Shown: positions 33,411 to 42,168 of the stretch, piece after piece | Layout of the letters: each line of letters begins with the position of its first letter | Position numbering within the stretch: position 1 is the stretch's first letter | From: Candidatus Obscuribacterales bacterium | Lineage (GTDB): Bacteria > Cyanobacteriota > Vampirovibrionia > Obscuribacterales > Obscuribacteraceae | Direction: 5' to 3' | DNA length: 64,000 nt | NCBI GenBank assembly: GCA_019637435.1 | Contig: JAHBVO010000002.1 | Span: 1,031,519-1,095,518 of the forward strand | Position numbers and translations under genes: made by a program | Notes under the pieces: model-generated | Told to the model about the DNA's origin: nothing | Seen by the model: the letters and a program-made list of their open reading frames with translations, nothing else | The model's database searches: none

Positions 33411-34286
33411 CTATTCGACCTTCAGACCAATTCTGGCGCGGCGCTTGTTGGTGTCGGAGATGTCTTCCTGCAAATCAGCGCTAAGTTCGTTGAATTTCTT
33501 TTCGATCGAACGTTGGTTGGATGCAGAAAGTTTGCCGTCTTTTTTCTTGCGAAGTTCAAGATTGGCGATTCTCGACAGGTCTGCACGAAGGTCTTTGACC
33601 TGATCGTTGGTCAGTCGTCCAAAGTCGTATTCCGACTGAATCCGTTGATCGAGAAGTGCTCTGCGAGCGGCATAGTCAGTTGTGGCGACGAGAACCTGTC
33701 CGTTCTGAACGTAAACACGCTCACCGAGAATAGGAGTGTATGCTGTCGTCGTTTTGATCATCGGAGCGAGCTGGTTGCCGATTACATTCAATCTATACGC
33801 AAGCGGCGCTGCTTGTGCTAGTGTCACAGAATCGCCGTTCTGTCTGAGAACAACTTCCTGAGCTGCTATTTCAGCCAGAGCCGCCTTAAGTGGCTGAATC
33901 TCCGTGACTGCGACAACATTTCTCGAGAGGGCATCTGCGATTTGTTGCTCTAAGGCTGTTCTTCGTTCTGTAACTTTGACGAGAACGTTTGATGCAGGAG
34001 CCGTGGTGATAGCTACGAGATTGCCGTTTGCATCAGTCGTAGCCACAACCTTGCCGCTGCTTCGTTCTGCGATATAGTACCCCGCCGGGACTTTCACTGT
34101 TGCCGAGTAGTCGGCGAACACTTTGCCGGTGACGGGGTCTACTACCATATAAGGTACGCCAGCCGGCAATGCGAATGCGGGTGAAGAAACTGTAGTAGTT
34201 TCCACCAGCGTCGTGTCTGCTTTCGCTGCCGGTGACACTGCGACCAACGCCAGAGTGGCTGCGAAAAGAATGCCAAAACGTGTCAT
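33411..34286 (-). CDS. Secreted protein with two copies of a ~70-residue helical repeat (family A)
   Basis: 291 residues from the ATG at 34286 (GGAGG, 7-base spacing). Signal peptide MTRFGILFAATLALVAVSPA(AKA). Residues 25-105 are beta-like (VDPVTGKVFADYSATVKVPA, SGKVVATTDANGNLVAI). Residues about 108-175 and 208-275 are two helical repeats with the pattern RI-x-GRLT-LR-LS-I-E-DGKLS; the second reads QRIQSEYDFGRLTNDQVKDL then RADLSRIANLELRKKKDGKL. The same repeat occurs in two other secreted proteins of this window (50945-51628 and 55194-55913). No known family recognised; a secreted or envelope role is likely. Confidence 0.78.
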   Translation of the reverse strand: MTRFGILFAATLALVAVSPAAKADTTLVETTTVSSPAFALPAGVPYMVVDPVTGKVFADYSATVKVPAGYYIAERSSGKVVATTDANGNLVAITTAPASNVLVKVTERRTALEQQIADALSRNVVAVTEIQPLKAALAEIAAQEVVLRQNGDSVTLAQAAPLAYRLNVIGNQLAPMIKTTTAYTPILGERVYVQNGQVLVATTDYAARRALLDQRIQSEYDFGRLTNDQVKDLRADLSRIANLELRKKKDGKLSASNQRSIEKKFNELSADLQEDISDTNKRRARIGLKVE

Positions 34287-34466
34287 CATTTTTCCTCCAA
34301 AAAGTTTCATATTTCCACCCTGGTCGAAGGGACATCCGGGGGACGCACTGCTTCTCCTCGCAGTTTGGTATGTGATGCAGTCGAGTAGTCTGTGCGTTAG
34401 TGAGTATGTAGCACTGACCTCTAAAGCAAGTGCTATGTAGGCGGAACTTCTGTGAGGGCGCGGATT

Positions 34467-36050
34467 ATGGATAGGGCTACGGATTCTTTGTGGTTGGCTG
34501 ATGGCAGCCTGCCCAATTTCGACTCGCTTGGAGCCGATTTAGAATGCGACGTTTTAGTAGTAGGCGCAGGCATCGCTGGTTTGTCAATCGCGTATGCGCT
34601 CTGCAAAGAAAGTAAGAGCGTAATTGTTGTTGATGACGGCTCTCTCGGTGGTGGGGAAACTGAACGCACAACTGCGCACGTCACCGCCGTCTTAGATAAA
34701 CGATATGCGGAGCTGGAGAAATGGCATGGCGACGAGAACACTAGGCTGGTCGCCGCCGCTTTGCGAGAGTCGATCGATCGCATCTCACAGATAATTATTG
34801 AAGAAAAGATCGAATGCAACTTCGAGCGCAAGGACGCTTTTTTGTTCATGGGGACAAACGGAGATCGTGATGTTCTGGACGTTGAGATGGAGGCGATGCA
34901 GCGAGTTGGTTTTTCTAACGTAGAATTCCTCGCGCAAGTTCCGCTTCCAGCAGCAAATCCTGGTCCTTGTTTGCGAATTCCAAATCAAGCTCAATTTCAC
35001 GTTCTTCGTTATTTACGAGGCGTTGTGAAAGCGATACAAAACATGGGTGGTCGAATATTCTGCGACACGCATGTTAATGCAGTAAAGGATGGAAAAATTG
35101 CTGAAGCACTGACCGATAGCGGTCATTCGATCAAAGCACGCCACGTCGTGATCGCGACGAATAGTCCTGTCAGTAACCTCGTTGCGATTCACACAAAGCA
35201 AGCTGCCTATCGTAGTTATGTGATAGGCGCTCAGATTGATGATGGTTCCGTTATCGATGGAATGTTCTGGGATACAGCCAATCCGTACCACTATCTAAGG
35301 ACTGAAGAAATCTACGGCAAGCGCTATTTGCTTGTTGGTGGCGAGGATAGAAAAACAGGTCAGGATGAGGATTACAGCCAGCACTTCCAGGCGCTGGAAG
35401 AATGGACGGAAGCGTTGATGCCTGACATAGGACCTGTCGAGTTCAGGTGGTCCGGACAGGTGTACGAACCTGTCGATGGAATTGCATACATCGGTCATGA
35501 CCCTGGACACCGCGAAAATATATATGTTGCCACCGGTTTTTCCGGCGTCGGCATGACTCAAGGCACCTTGGCTGGAACGATCATCGCCGACTTGATAATG
35601 AACAGAAAGAATATCTACAGTGATGTTTTTAAACCGACGCGGAAAACAGTTGGTACTGTGGAAACGTATCTCAAGGAGAACGTCAATACAGCGGCTCAAT
35701 ATGCGGATCATTTGAAACCTGCCGACATGCAAGAAGCTGATATCGCCCCTGGTGAGGGTGCGATCGTACAGCGTGGCACGGAAAAGATGGCAGTGTATCG
35801 TGACGACTATGGTCAACTTCATCGCATGTCGGCCGTGTGTCCTCACATGGCGGCACTGGTCCGTTGGAATCCGGTTGAGGGCAGTTGGGACTGTCCGGCA
35901 CACGGCTCGCGGTTCGACGCTCTTGGTGGCGTTCTTGACGGACCTGCGAACTGCGACCTCAAGTCGTGTCCTCTCACATTGGATGATGAGCAGACTGAGA
36001 TGCCGCGCGATCTAGCTATCGGACCGGATGATGCGGTGCAGGCTGTTTGA
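34467..36050 (+). CDS. FAD-dependent oxidoreductase with C-terminal Rieske domain (YhfW-like)
   Basis: 527 residues from the ATG at 34467 (GAGGG upstream). The DAO-type FAD domain begins CDVLVVGAGIAGLSIAYALCKESKSVIVVDD and includes GGGETERTTAHVTAVLD and a late YVATGFSGVGMTQGTLAGTIIADLI. Residues about 430-520 are a Rieske [2Fe-2S] domain with CPHMAALVRWN and CPAHGSRFDALGGVLDGPA (C-x-H ... C-x-x-H). This architecture matches B. subtilis YhfW and relatives, whose substrates are not established. The protein is cytoplasmic, with no signal. Together with the Rieske oxygenase fusion upstream it makes two Rieske proteins within 5 kb, separated by an opposite-strand gene. Confidence 0.92.
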   Translation: MDRATDSLWLADGSLPNFDSLGADLECDVLVVGAGIAGLSIAYALCKESKSVIVVDDGSLGGGETERTTAHVTAVLDKRYAELEKWHGDENTRLVAAALRESIDRISQIIIEEKIECNFERKDAFLFMGTNGDRDVLDVEMEAMQRVGFSNVEFLAQVPLPAANPGPCLRIPNQAQFHVLRYLRGVVKAIQNMGGRIFCDTHVNAVKDGKIAEALTDSGHSIKARHVVIATNSPVSNLVAIHTKQAAYRSYVIGAQIDDGSVIDGMFWDTANPYHYLRTEEIYGKRYLLVGGEDRKTGQDEDYSQHFQALEEWTEALMPDIGPVEFRWSGQVYEPVDGIAYIGHDPGHRENIYVATGFSGVGMTQGTLAGTIIADLIMNRKNIYSDVFKPTRKTVGTVETYLKENVNTAAQYADHLKPADMQEADIAPGEGAIVQRGTEKMAVYRDDYGQLHRMSAVCPHMAALVRWNPVEGSWDCPAHGSRFDALGGVLDGPANCDLKSCPLTLDDEQTEMPRDLAIGPDDAVQAV

Positions 36051-36069
36051 GCGTCGCTAGAAAAGTTTA

Positions 36070-36099
36070 AACACCGCTGTTCATAAGAGCAGCGGTGTT
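36070..36099. terminator. Hairpin after the FAD/Rieske gene
   Basis: Perfect 10-base stem AACACCGCTG (36070-36079) and CAGCGGTGTT (36090-36099), loop TTCATAAGAG, 20 bases after the stop. The T tract is weak, so termination efficiency is uncertain. A second, weaker stem CGCACCG/CGGTGCG lies at 36144-36171. Confidence 0.6.
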
Positions 36100-36201
36100 A
36101 CTGTAGCTATTCCAGTTTCCTTCGTTTATTTGCCAAAGAAAATCGCACCGAATCTCAAAAGACCCGGTGCGTTCGTTGCATTGCAGTTTAAGCTTCTAGA
36201 A

Positions 36202-36357
36202 TTACGTAGTCTGTGCAGCCAGGGTACTTCCGCCATCGCCTTCAATCTCTTTCTTGCGCTTGAAGCTATCAATCGCTTTCTTGAGCTCGGTCAGAGCGAC
36301 CACGACTGAAGTGACTACTGTTATTACGGAGACAACTGTTTTAATCGTTCTGATCAT
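36202..36357 (-). CDS. Small single-pass membrane protein, 51 residues
   Basis: A short frame on the minus strand: ATG at 36357, TAA at 36202-36204. The product starts MIRTIKTVVSVITVVTSVVV, one continuous Val/Thr/Ile-rich hydrophobic helix, followed by a charged stretch (ELKKAIDSFKRKKEIEGD) and a polar end (GGSTLAAQTT). The composition is strongly protein-like and GGAAGG lies 10 bases upstream; an in-frame ATG at 36366 is too close to that site. Small inner membrane proteins of this type often modulate larger complexes. Most of the remaining gap to 36723 holds nothing I can support apart from a hairpin AGCGAGAA/TTCTCGCT at 36517-36536. Confidence 0.6.
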   Translation of the reverse strand: MIRTIKTVVSVITVVTSVVVALTELKKAIDSFKRKKEIEGDGGSTLAAQTT

Positions 36358-36723
36358 AGCTAGCATACCTTCCCATTCCCTTTTATCGCGGTCAAAAAAG
36401 TGGACGCGGTTTTTTCTGCATAGTTCCCAGTGTTTGTCGAAAAGCTGATAGAATCAGGTCTTCTGCCACCGGCAACCATCGCTCTCAGCACAGAATTTTT
36501 CCGATTGTCCAGTAAAAGCGAGAACAATTTCTCGCTCTTTAATCTTGTAATAGCATCAATTGTTCCTCTTGACACCACTGTGAAGGTCGCATGCTATGAG
36601 AAAGATAAGTTTAGAAATCTTAGTTCGCCAGTCGAGCCGTTATTCCGGGACTGACGATATTCTTCCAAAACGCGCAGTCCTTACTGCTGCGGTTTACCCA
36701 GTTGACGGTGATGTGAGGTGGTG

Positions 36724-37134
36724 ATGATGGCGGTTTTCAGCAGCACGGAAGAATTATATGTTGTGATGGAAGCGCTATGGAACTGGATTAAAAACAATCC
36801 CCAGATTTCCGCTGAGTTGCTCAAGTCCAAATTAACCGTTCGATTCCACTATAAGAACCCCGACGGAAGCTTGACGATTGATGGCTCCGATGGCGAGGAG
36901 ATTCGCATCACCAGTGGTGACTGCGAGAAGAAACCGGATATCGAAATGTTTATGCAATCAGATTTCGCTCACCAATTTTGGCTTGGTAAGGTCAATTTAC
37001 CGCTTGCGTTGATGTCCGGAAAAATTGTGTCGAAGGGGCCGGTTAACAAGGCGCTCGCTTTGCTTCCTGCGGTGGAACCGGCTTGGCAAGCCTATTCGGA
37101 AATCGCTGAATCACGACTGAAAAGGATCGCTTAG
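36724..37134 (+). CDS. SCP2 sterol-binding-domain-like protein
   Basis: 136 residues from the ATG at 36724 (GAGG, 5-base spacing). The SCP-2 fold pattern is visible: a helical start (ELYVVMEALWNWIKNNPQ), beta strands (SKLTVRFHYKNPDGSLTIDG, EEIRITSGDCEKKPDIEMFM), then QFWLGKVNLPLALMSGKIVSKGPVNKALALLPAVEP, in which the LALMSGKI...G segment is the conserved hydrophobic-cavity region. Such proteins bind lipids or fatty acyl compounds in the cytoplasm. Convergent with the LigD-type polymerase gene (12-base gap). Confidence 0.82.
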   Translation: MMAVFSSTEELYVVMEALWNWIKNNPQISAELLKSKLTVRFHYKNPDGSLTIDGSDGEEIRITSGDCEKKPDIEMFMQSDFAHQFWLGKVNLPLALMSGKIVSKGPVNKALALLPAVEPAWQAYSEIAESRLKRIA

Positions 37135-37146
37135 ACTCTTCCCGTT

Positions 37147-38232
37147 TCACTCCGTTGTTTTTTTCAATTTTTCCATATTGTTTTTATGCTCGAGGATGTC
37201 GGACCAGATATCGCCCTTTTTCTCGAGTCTCTTCGGCACATTCCAAATTGTGAAATCGGTCGGATAAATTTTGGGCAACTCTTTCCAGTCGACAGGTGTC
37301 GAGATGGTCGCCTCGACCGAGTTTCTGGCAGAATACGGAGAAGGCAGTGTCTTGCCCCGTCCGTTCATGTTGTGGTCGAAAAATATTTTTCCAGTACGCT
37401 TACTGACTGACCATTCCATAGTGACTTCTTTGGGGTGTTGTTTGAGAAGATGCCGACCGATTACTTCTGCAATCGATCTGACCATATCGTATTCAATATT
37501 TCGCACAATCGGAACGTAGATGTGCAGCCCGGTTCGACCGGATGTTTTGACAAACGCTTCCACATTCAGCTTATCCAAATTCTCTTTTAACGCTGCGGCA
37601 ATTTCACAGGTCTTTTCAAAACCTTCTTTGTGTAGCTCCGGCTCTTCGCCCTTCTTTTCCTTTCCGCTATACATGTAGGGATCGAGGTCCAGTACGACAA
37701 AATCCGGATAATTCATGAGGGAGCTATCGATGTTCGCGACGCTTCCGGTGAAAGTCGTTCCCAGTTTTTTACCATCCGGTTCCGGATTTGTTCGAGTATG
37801 AGTGGTGTGAAGCTCAAGATCGGCCAGCTGTCCCAACCAAACTAGCGTTGCAACGTTACTGCAAGTGATGAACTCTCCGTCGGACTTACTGTGCTCTGAA
37901 TACAACATTATGGTGTCCACGAATTCAGGTTTCTTGTGCTCCCAGTGCTTCTGGAAAAATTTCTTGCCTTCAACGCCATTCGGATAGCGGATCAGGGTAA
38001 GCGGACGATCTTTGAGGTGGGGCAGCAGATACTCCGACACTTGTACGAGATATCTAATGTAATCGCGCTTGGTGACAGGCTCATGGTCGGCAGTTCCCGG
38101 CCACAAGACTTTATTCAGATTTGAGACTGCGATCTTATGTCCTTCGACCTCGAACTCTTCGGCATTCCCGGCGGCGTCGATTGCGTCGAGAAGCGCATCA
38201 AGCTCTTTTGTTTTTGTTTTGCGCTGTGCCAT
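37147..38232 (-). CDS. Stand-alone LigD-type polymerase (primase-polymerase) domain protein
   Basis: 361 residues. It matches the LigD Pol domain (AEP superfamily): VSNLNKVLWPG, VTKRDYIRYLVQVSEYLLPHLKDRPLTLIRYPNGV, FFQKHWEHKKPEFVDT, CSNVATLVWLGQLADLELHTTHTR, the catalytic pair in VVLDLDP (D-x-D), SGRTGLHIYVPI and the third acidic-metal region near FDHNMNGRGKT. These enzymes add ribo/deoxyribonucleotides at DNA ends in non-homologous end joining. Neither the ligase nor the phosphoesterase domain is fused, and no Ku gene lies in this window. The N-terminal ~25 residues are extra helical sequence. Confidence 0.92.
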   Translation of the reverse strand: MAQRKTKTKELDALLDAIDAAGNAEEFEVEGHKIAVSNLNKVLWPGTADHEPVTKRDYIRYLVQVSEYLLPHLKDRPLTLIRYPNGVEGKKFFQKHWEHKKPEFVDTIMLYSEHSKSDGEFITCSNVATLVWLGQLADLELHTTHTRTNPEPDGKKLGTTFTGSVANIDSSLMNYPDFVVLDLDPYMYSGKEKKGEEPELHKEGFEKTCEIAAALKENLDKLNVEAFVKTSGRTGLHIYVPIVRNIEYDMVRSIAEVIGRHLLKQHPKEVTMEWSVSKRTGKIFFDHNMNGRGKTLPSPYSARNSVEATISTPVDWKELPKIYPTDFTIWNVPKRLEKKGDIWSDILEHKNNMEKLKKTTE

Positions 38233-38420
38233 TGGTGACTCGTTAACTCCATGTTTAGATTATGAATGAGTTTCTGGTTAGTTCGTAACTTGTGGTGCCG
38301 CGAACTCGGTGGGCCATCACTACAGCAGTAAAATGTTACTTCAGCGATTCTGTGTCTGAACGATGCTTACGAGATGAAAGAGATGCTCGATTTGTTCCGC
38401 GCTTCGGATAAAGGGACAAT

Positions 38421-39491
38421 TTATTTTTGAAACGAGAATATCTGCTTCCAATCGTTTTTCATGTCCACGACTGTCCAGTGTTGTTTTGTTGCTTCGTCTA
38501 GCGCCTTATCGAGCCGACCAACTTTGGAATCGCGATCGTAAGCATACTCACGCTCTGCATCAGTATGATGAACGATCAGTCCAAACCGCTTGCCGCTGCC
38601 CGCTGTCGTCCACTGTAACATCTGCATATCGCCGTTGGAATTTCCGAACGCGGCTATAGGACGTCGCCCGATTATTTTTTCAATTGCGATCGGTTTTCTT
38701 TCCGAATCACAGAGAAAGTCAATCTCTGTAGTTCTTTTAATTACTGGCTTTCCATCAGCATTGCTGAATGATAATTTGCATGTGCTTCCGATTACATGTT
38801 CTGGCGGAACATCATAAACTTTCTCTGTCCAGGGCCGCATGAACTCAGTGCCGCCGCCGGATACTATGTAATTTGTGAAACCGTTTTTCTTCAAATACGC
38901 AAGCAACTCCAACATCGGCTTGTAAACGCAACTTGTGTACGCTTCGTTGAAACGTGGATGTTTATGTTCTGACAACCATTTTGTCACGACATCAGCAAAT
39001 TGCTCTACCGGCATGCCATTATGTGTGGTGTTTACGAGCGTCTGTGAACCTCTTGGACCAGCTTTTGCGAGCGTCGCCATATCTCCCTGGACTGCTGCCT
39101 TGAAGAGTGGATCTTCTTGAACCTCAGGATGTTTTTCGGCGTATTCTTTCGCGCATCCAATGATGAATTCTACTTGCGGATAAATTGGCTGCTCGCACCA
39201 GAGGGTTCCATCATTATCGAAAACGGCAATTCGTTTTTCCTGTTCGACGAAGTCGGCGCTTTTTTTATCGGTGACGGACTTAACGAATTGGACAATTGAT
39301 TCCTTGGTTGGCCCATCATTCCATGACGCGAGATCGCTTGTGCTTTTTGCCAGGACCGGGCACTGAAGAGTCGTCGCAAATGTGCCTGCAACTGCTATAG
39401 CGATTAGCGCAAGTTGAGTTTTGCCTGTCAAGGATGTTCGTTTTTGAGCCTTGAAACCTGACTTAGAGAACGTCGGTAGGTTTGCGAACAT
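38421..39491 (-). CDS. Secreted HAD-superfamily phosphatase
   Basis: 356 residues. A basic N-terminus and hydrophobic stretch (TQLALIAIAVAGTFATTLQC) form a Sec signal with a long n-region. HAD motifs: I AVFDNDGTLWCEQP (D-x-D-G-T), II YIVSGGGTEFMRP, a Lys in KPVIKR or RKPIAIEK for motif III, and IV GNSNGDMQML. The cap between motifs I and II is helical. Relatives hydrolyse phosphomonoesters, phosphoserine or similar; here probably a periplasmic phosphate-scavenging enzyme. GAGGAAC precedes the ATG at 39491. Confidence 0.87.
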   Translation of the reverse strand: MFANLPTFSKSGFKAQKRTSLTGKTQLALIAIAVAGTFATTLQCPVLAKSTSDLASWNDGPTKESIVQFVKSVTDKKSADFVEQEKRIAVFDNDGTLWCEQPIYPQVEFIIGCAKEYAEKHPEVQEDPLFKAAVQGDMATLAKAGPRGSQTLVNTTHNGMPVEQFADVVTKWLSEHKHPRFNEAYTSCVYKPMLELLAYLKKNGFTNYIVSGGGTEFMRPWTEKVYDVPPEHVIGSTCKLSFSNADGKPVIKRTTEIDFLCDSERKPIAIEKIIGRRPIAAFGNSNGDMQMLQWTTAGSGKRFGLIVHHTDAEREYAYDRDSKVGRLDKALDEATKQHWTVVDMKNDWKQIFSFQK

Positions 39492-39581
39492 ATCATTGTT
39501 CCTCGGTTGGTTTTTCAGAATTTATGCAATGGTATCGCATTCAATGTAAAGTAGATTCCATTTACTCACCAAACGAACAAA

Positions 39582-39962
39582 ATGTCGCAATCGCTCCGTC
39601 GAAAGGTTTCAAATTGGGCTCTCACCAGCTTCTTCGTGTTTGCTGGAGTGATGCACTTCGTTCATCCCGAGTGGTTTTTGCGTGCGATGCCGCCTTACAT
39701 ACCTTTTCCTCTCGAAATGGTTTTCATAAGTGGTGTATTTGAGGTACTGGGTGGTATCGGAGTGCAGGTCCACGCCGCTCGTAAGTTTGCCGGTTACGGT
39801 TTAATCGCTCTGTTAATTGCCGTTTTCCCGGTGAACATTCACATGGCACTGCACCCGGAAGTGTTTCCGCAATTCCCTGCTGTCGCACTATACGTGCGTC
39901 TCTTGTTTCAACCGCTGTTTATCTTGTGGGTCTGGAGTAGCGCGATTCGCGATCAATCTTGA
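39582..39962 (+). CDS. DoxX-family membrane protein
   Basis: 126 residues with four membrane helices: LTSFFVFAGVMHFVHPEWFL (containing the conserved G-x-x-H-F/W-x-x-P start), MVFISGVFEVLGGIGVQV, FAGYGLIALLIAVFPVNIHMAL and YVRLLFQPLFILWVWSSAI. The G-x-x-E-x-L-G-G and N-I-H-M motifs fit DoxX/DUF417-like quinone-associated proteins. Its 3' end overlaps the convergent MocR gene by 10 bases. No good ribosome binding site was seen. Confidence 0.85.
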   Translation: MSQSLRRKVSNWALTSFFVFAGVMHFVHPEWFLRAMPPYIPFPLEMVFISGVFEVLGGIGVQVHAARKFAGYGLIALLIAVFPVNIHMALHPEVFPQFPAVALYVRLLFQPLFILWVWSSAIRDQS

Positions 39963-41488
39963 GCCTCGACCGGTAGCAAAGTTTCTTGGCGGTCCATAGC
40001 GGCGCGCAATCTTGTCAATCCTTCGATTATTTCCTGGTCTTTCAGACCGCCATAATTCAAGAGATATTCTCCGTGGGGCGCGTCGCCGAGGTACATATAT
40101 CGTGTGCTCGATATGCCGACACCCAGATTGCGAGCTCGAATAACCAGTTCATCATCCGGAATGTCGGTGTTGAATCTAACCAGCATGTTGATGCCGGCGT
40201 TTTCACCGTATATGGTGACATCGCTACCGAACAGGCCCTTGAGCGCTTCAATCATGAGTAAACGGCGCTCGCCATACAAAGCTCGCATGCGTCGGATGTG
40301 TCTCTCCATATGACCTTCGGTGATGAAATCAGAGAGCACTTGTTGTTGAATCAAAGAGGAATGCCGGTCGTTGAGCCACTTTGCCCGTGCAAACACGTCG
40401 ATGAGGTCTTTCGGTACAACAAGATAACCGAGGCGAAGGGCCGGCAATAATACTTTTGAGAACGTTCCTATGTAAATTACCGAGGCACCACTATCGATAC
40501 CAGCAAGGGCGGGAATCGGTTTTCCCTTATATCTGTATTCCGAGTCGTAATCGTCCTCAATAATAATGGTGCCCGTTCGGCTCGCCCAAGCTAGCAAGTC
40601 CAGGCGCCTTCCCAGAGACAGCGAAACCCCAGTGGGGTACTGATGAGATGGCGTGACGTACAACAGCTTCATGTCGTCAGGAGTGGAGATGTCGTAACGC
40701 GATTTAAGAAAGTCGACGCGCACGCCGTTACTGTCGACAAAAACCGGTGACAACTTTGCTCCTTGAGCGTGAAAAGCTTTCTGCGCGCCTATGTAGCCAG
40801 GTTCTTCAATACCAACGATGTCGCCTGGATCTACGAGCACGCGCGTGACCAGATCGAGCGCTTGCTGCGAGCCGTTTACGATTATGATTTGATCAGGCTC
40901 GCAAATAACCGCCCTGGCCTTGGCTAAATAATCGGCTATGGCGTTGCGCAACGGTGTATAACCCCGAGCTTTGGTCGGACAGTCCAGAAGCCACAATTGA
41001 CGAGAGCGACAATGTCGTGTGAGCAACTGGCTCCAGATACGTGCAGGGAACTCGTCAAGGTCGGGGCGACCGAACGTAAACTGAATTTCCGGCTCCTCGT
41101 CCGGATATCCGAGCCAATCTTTTGATTGAAGTGTTTGTCCGTATTGCGAAAGCTGGCGTGGGCGCGTTTTTAACGTGCTTCTCTCTGGCAGTTGCTCGAC
41201 GAGATCGTCTATATCGTCTGTTGCCTCGAGCAGTTCATCCGGCAGTTGACGTGAAACATAAGTACCTGAACCGCGATAGGCCTCGAAATATCCTTCGCTG
41301 AGAAGGTAATCGTAAGCCATGCTGACTGTGGCACGCGCTACGCCGACGGATTTGGACATCTCGCGGGTTGATGGAACACGTTTGCCACGGGCAAGGCGTC
41401 CGGAAAGAATTGCCCGCCGAAGTTCCTCATAGATCTGTCGGTGCAGGGGAACGTCAGAGGTCGAACTTATATTGATTGGGAAATCCAT
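39953..41488 (-). CDS. MocR-family (GntR-type) transcriptional regulator with aminotransferase domain
   Basis: 511 residues from the ATG at 41488 (AGGTGGGG upstream; an extension to 41542 lacks one). The N-terminal winged helix-turn-helix: VPLHRQIYEELRRAILSGRLARGKRVPSTREMSKSVGVARATVSMAYDYLLSEGYFEAYRGSGTYVS. The C-terminal fold-type I aminotransferase-like domain: IIVNGSQQALDLVTRVLVDPGD, EEPGYIGAQ, YVTPSHQYPTGVSLSLGRR, EDDYDSEYRY, and the PLP-lysine region IGTFSKVLLPALRLGYLVVP. MocR regulators (PdxR, GabR types) sense PLP or amines and control vitamin B6 or amino acid genes; the target here is not obvious. Confidence 0.95.
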   Translation of the reverse strand: MDFPINISSTSDVPLHRQIYEELRRAILSGRLARGKRVPSTREMSKSVGVARATVSMAYDYLLSEGYFEAYRGSGTYVSRQLPDELLEATDDIDDLVEQLPERSTLKTRPRQLSQYGQTLQSKDWLGYPDEEPEIQFTFGRPDLDEFPARIWSQLLTRHCRSRQLWLLDCPTKARGYTPLRNAIADYLAKARAVICEPDQIIIVNGSQQALDLVTRVLVDPGDIVGIEEPGYIGAQKAFHAQGAKLSPVFVDSNGVRVDFLKSRYDISTPDDMKLLYVTPSHQYPTGVSLSLGRRLDLLAWASRTGTIIIEDDYDSEYRYKGKPIPALAGIDSGASVIYIGTFSKVLLPALRLGYLVVPKDLIDVFARAKWLNDRHSSLIQQQVLSDFITEGHMERHIRRMRALYGERRLLMIEALKGLFGSDVTIYGENAGINMLVRFNTDIPDDELVIRARNLGVGISSTRYMYLGDAPHGEYLLNYGGLKDQEIIEGLTRLRAAMDRQETLLPVEAQD

Positions 41489-41625
41489 GAAAGCCCCACC
41501 TGTTGGGAACCGATTATGAAGTGGACTGGTATTACAACACAAAAGTGGTACTTCTGCAATGCCAATTTAATCGTTATTCTGTGTGCATACCTGAGGGAAG
41601 AGACACCCGACGGAGGAAAGGAACT

Positions 41626-41943
41626 ATGAATAATCTCGTAAAAGCAACAATAACAATCGTTTTGGGTGGTTTGATTTTTCTTCAATCCCCAGCAATGGCG
41701 GCTGTTGACCCTGCTGTGTACAACAGTCTCAAGAATCGCCGAGACACCCTGGTCTCTAAAGAAAATGACCTGTTGAGAAGTCGCGACAATCTGTACCGTC
41801 TTACCGATGACCTCAGCCGTCGCAACGATAATCAACAATATAACTCCACGTTGGACCGCCTTAAGAAGGAACTGGAGTACAACTCTCAGGACCTTCAAAA
41901 GACAAGAATGGACATTCGTGACATCGAGAGAGCGATGGTATAG
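41626..41943 (+). CDS. Small secreted coiled-coil protein
   Basis: 105 residues from the ATG at 41626 (GGAGG, 9-base spacing). Signal peptide MNNLVKATITIVLGGLIFLQ ... SPAMA. The mature part is a single charged helix with heptad character (LKNRRDTLVSKENDLLRSRDNLYRLTDDLSRR, LDRLKKELEYNSQDLQKTRMDIRDIERAM), probably a periplasmic coiled coil. No family recognised. Followed by a clear terminator. Confidence 0.75.
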   Translation: MNNLVKATITIVLGGLIFLQSPAMAAVDPAVYNSLKNRRDTLVSKENDLLRSRDNLYRLTDDLSRRNDNQQYNSTLDRLKKELEYNSQDLQKTRMDIRDIERAMV

Positions 41944-42010
41944 GAGAGGTCGTCAGAGAGCGAAAGCTCGATGGCAACTTGAATTGGGCAAACTATCACT
42001 CTTATGGATG

Positions 42011-42044
42011 GAGCGGGCATCGCAAGTGCCCGCTCTTTATTTTG
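42011..42044 (+). terminator. Intrinsic terminator
   Basis: Stem GAGCGGGCA (42011-42019) and TGCCCGCTC (42027-42035), loop TCGCAAG, followed by TTTATTTTG. It closes the coiled-coil protein transcript. Confidence 0.92.
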
Positions 42045-42168
42045 TTATGAACTTTGGTTGCCAAATTTGACGACGCTAAGGGTGTAATTTCGCACTGATT
42101 TAAGCTATCTTTGTCGGTTGTTAATCCTCACGATAGCCGTCAGGCAACAACTGACGGGCAAGGCGGTA

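Noticed and set aside
35295..35903. 202-residue antisense frame inside the FAD/Rieske gene
   Set aside because: The His/Arg/Cys-rich translation is a shadow of the sense-strand gene with complete FAD and Rieske motifs.
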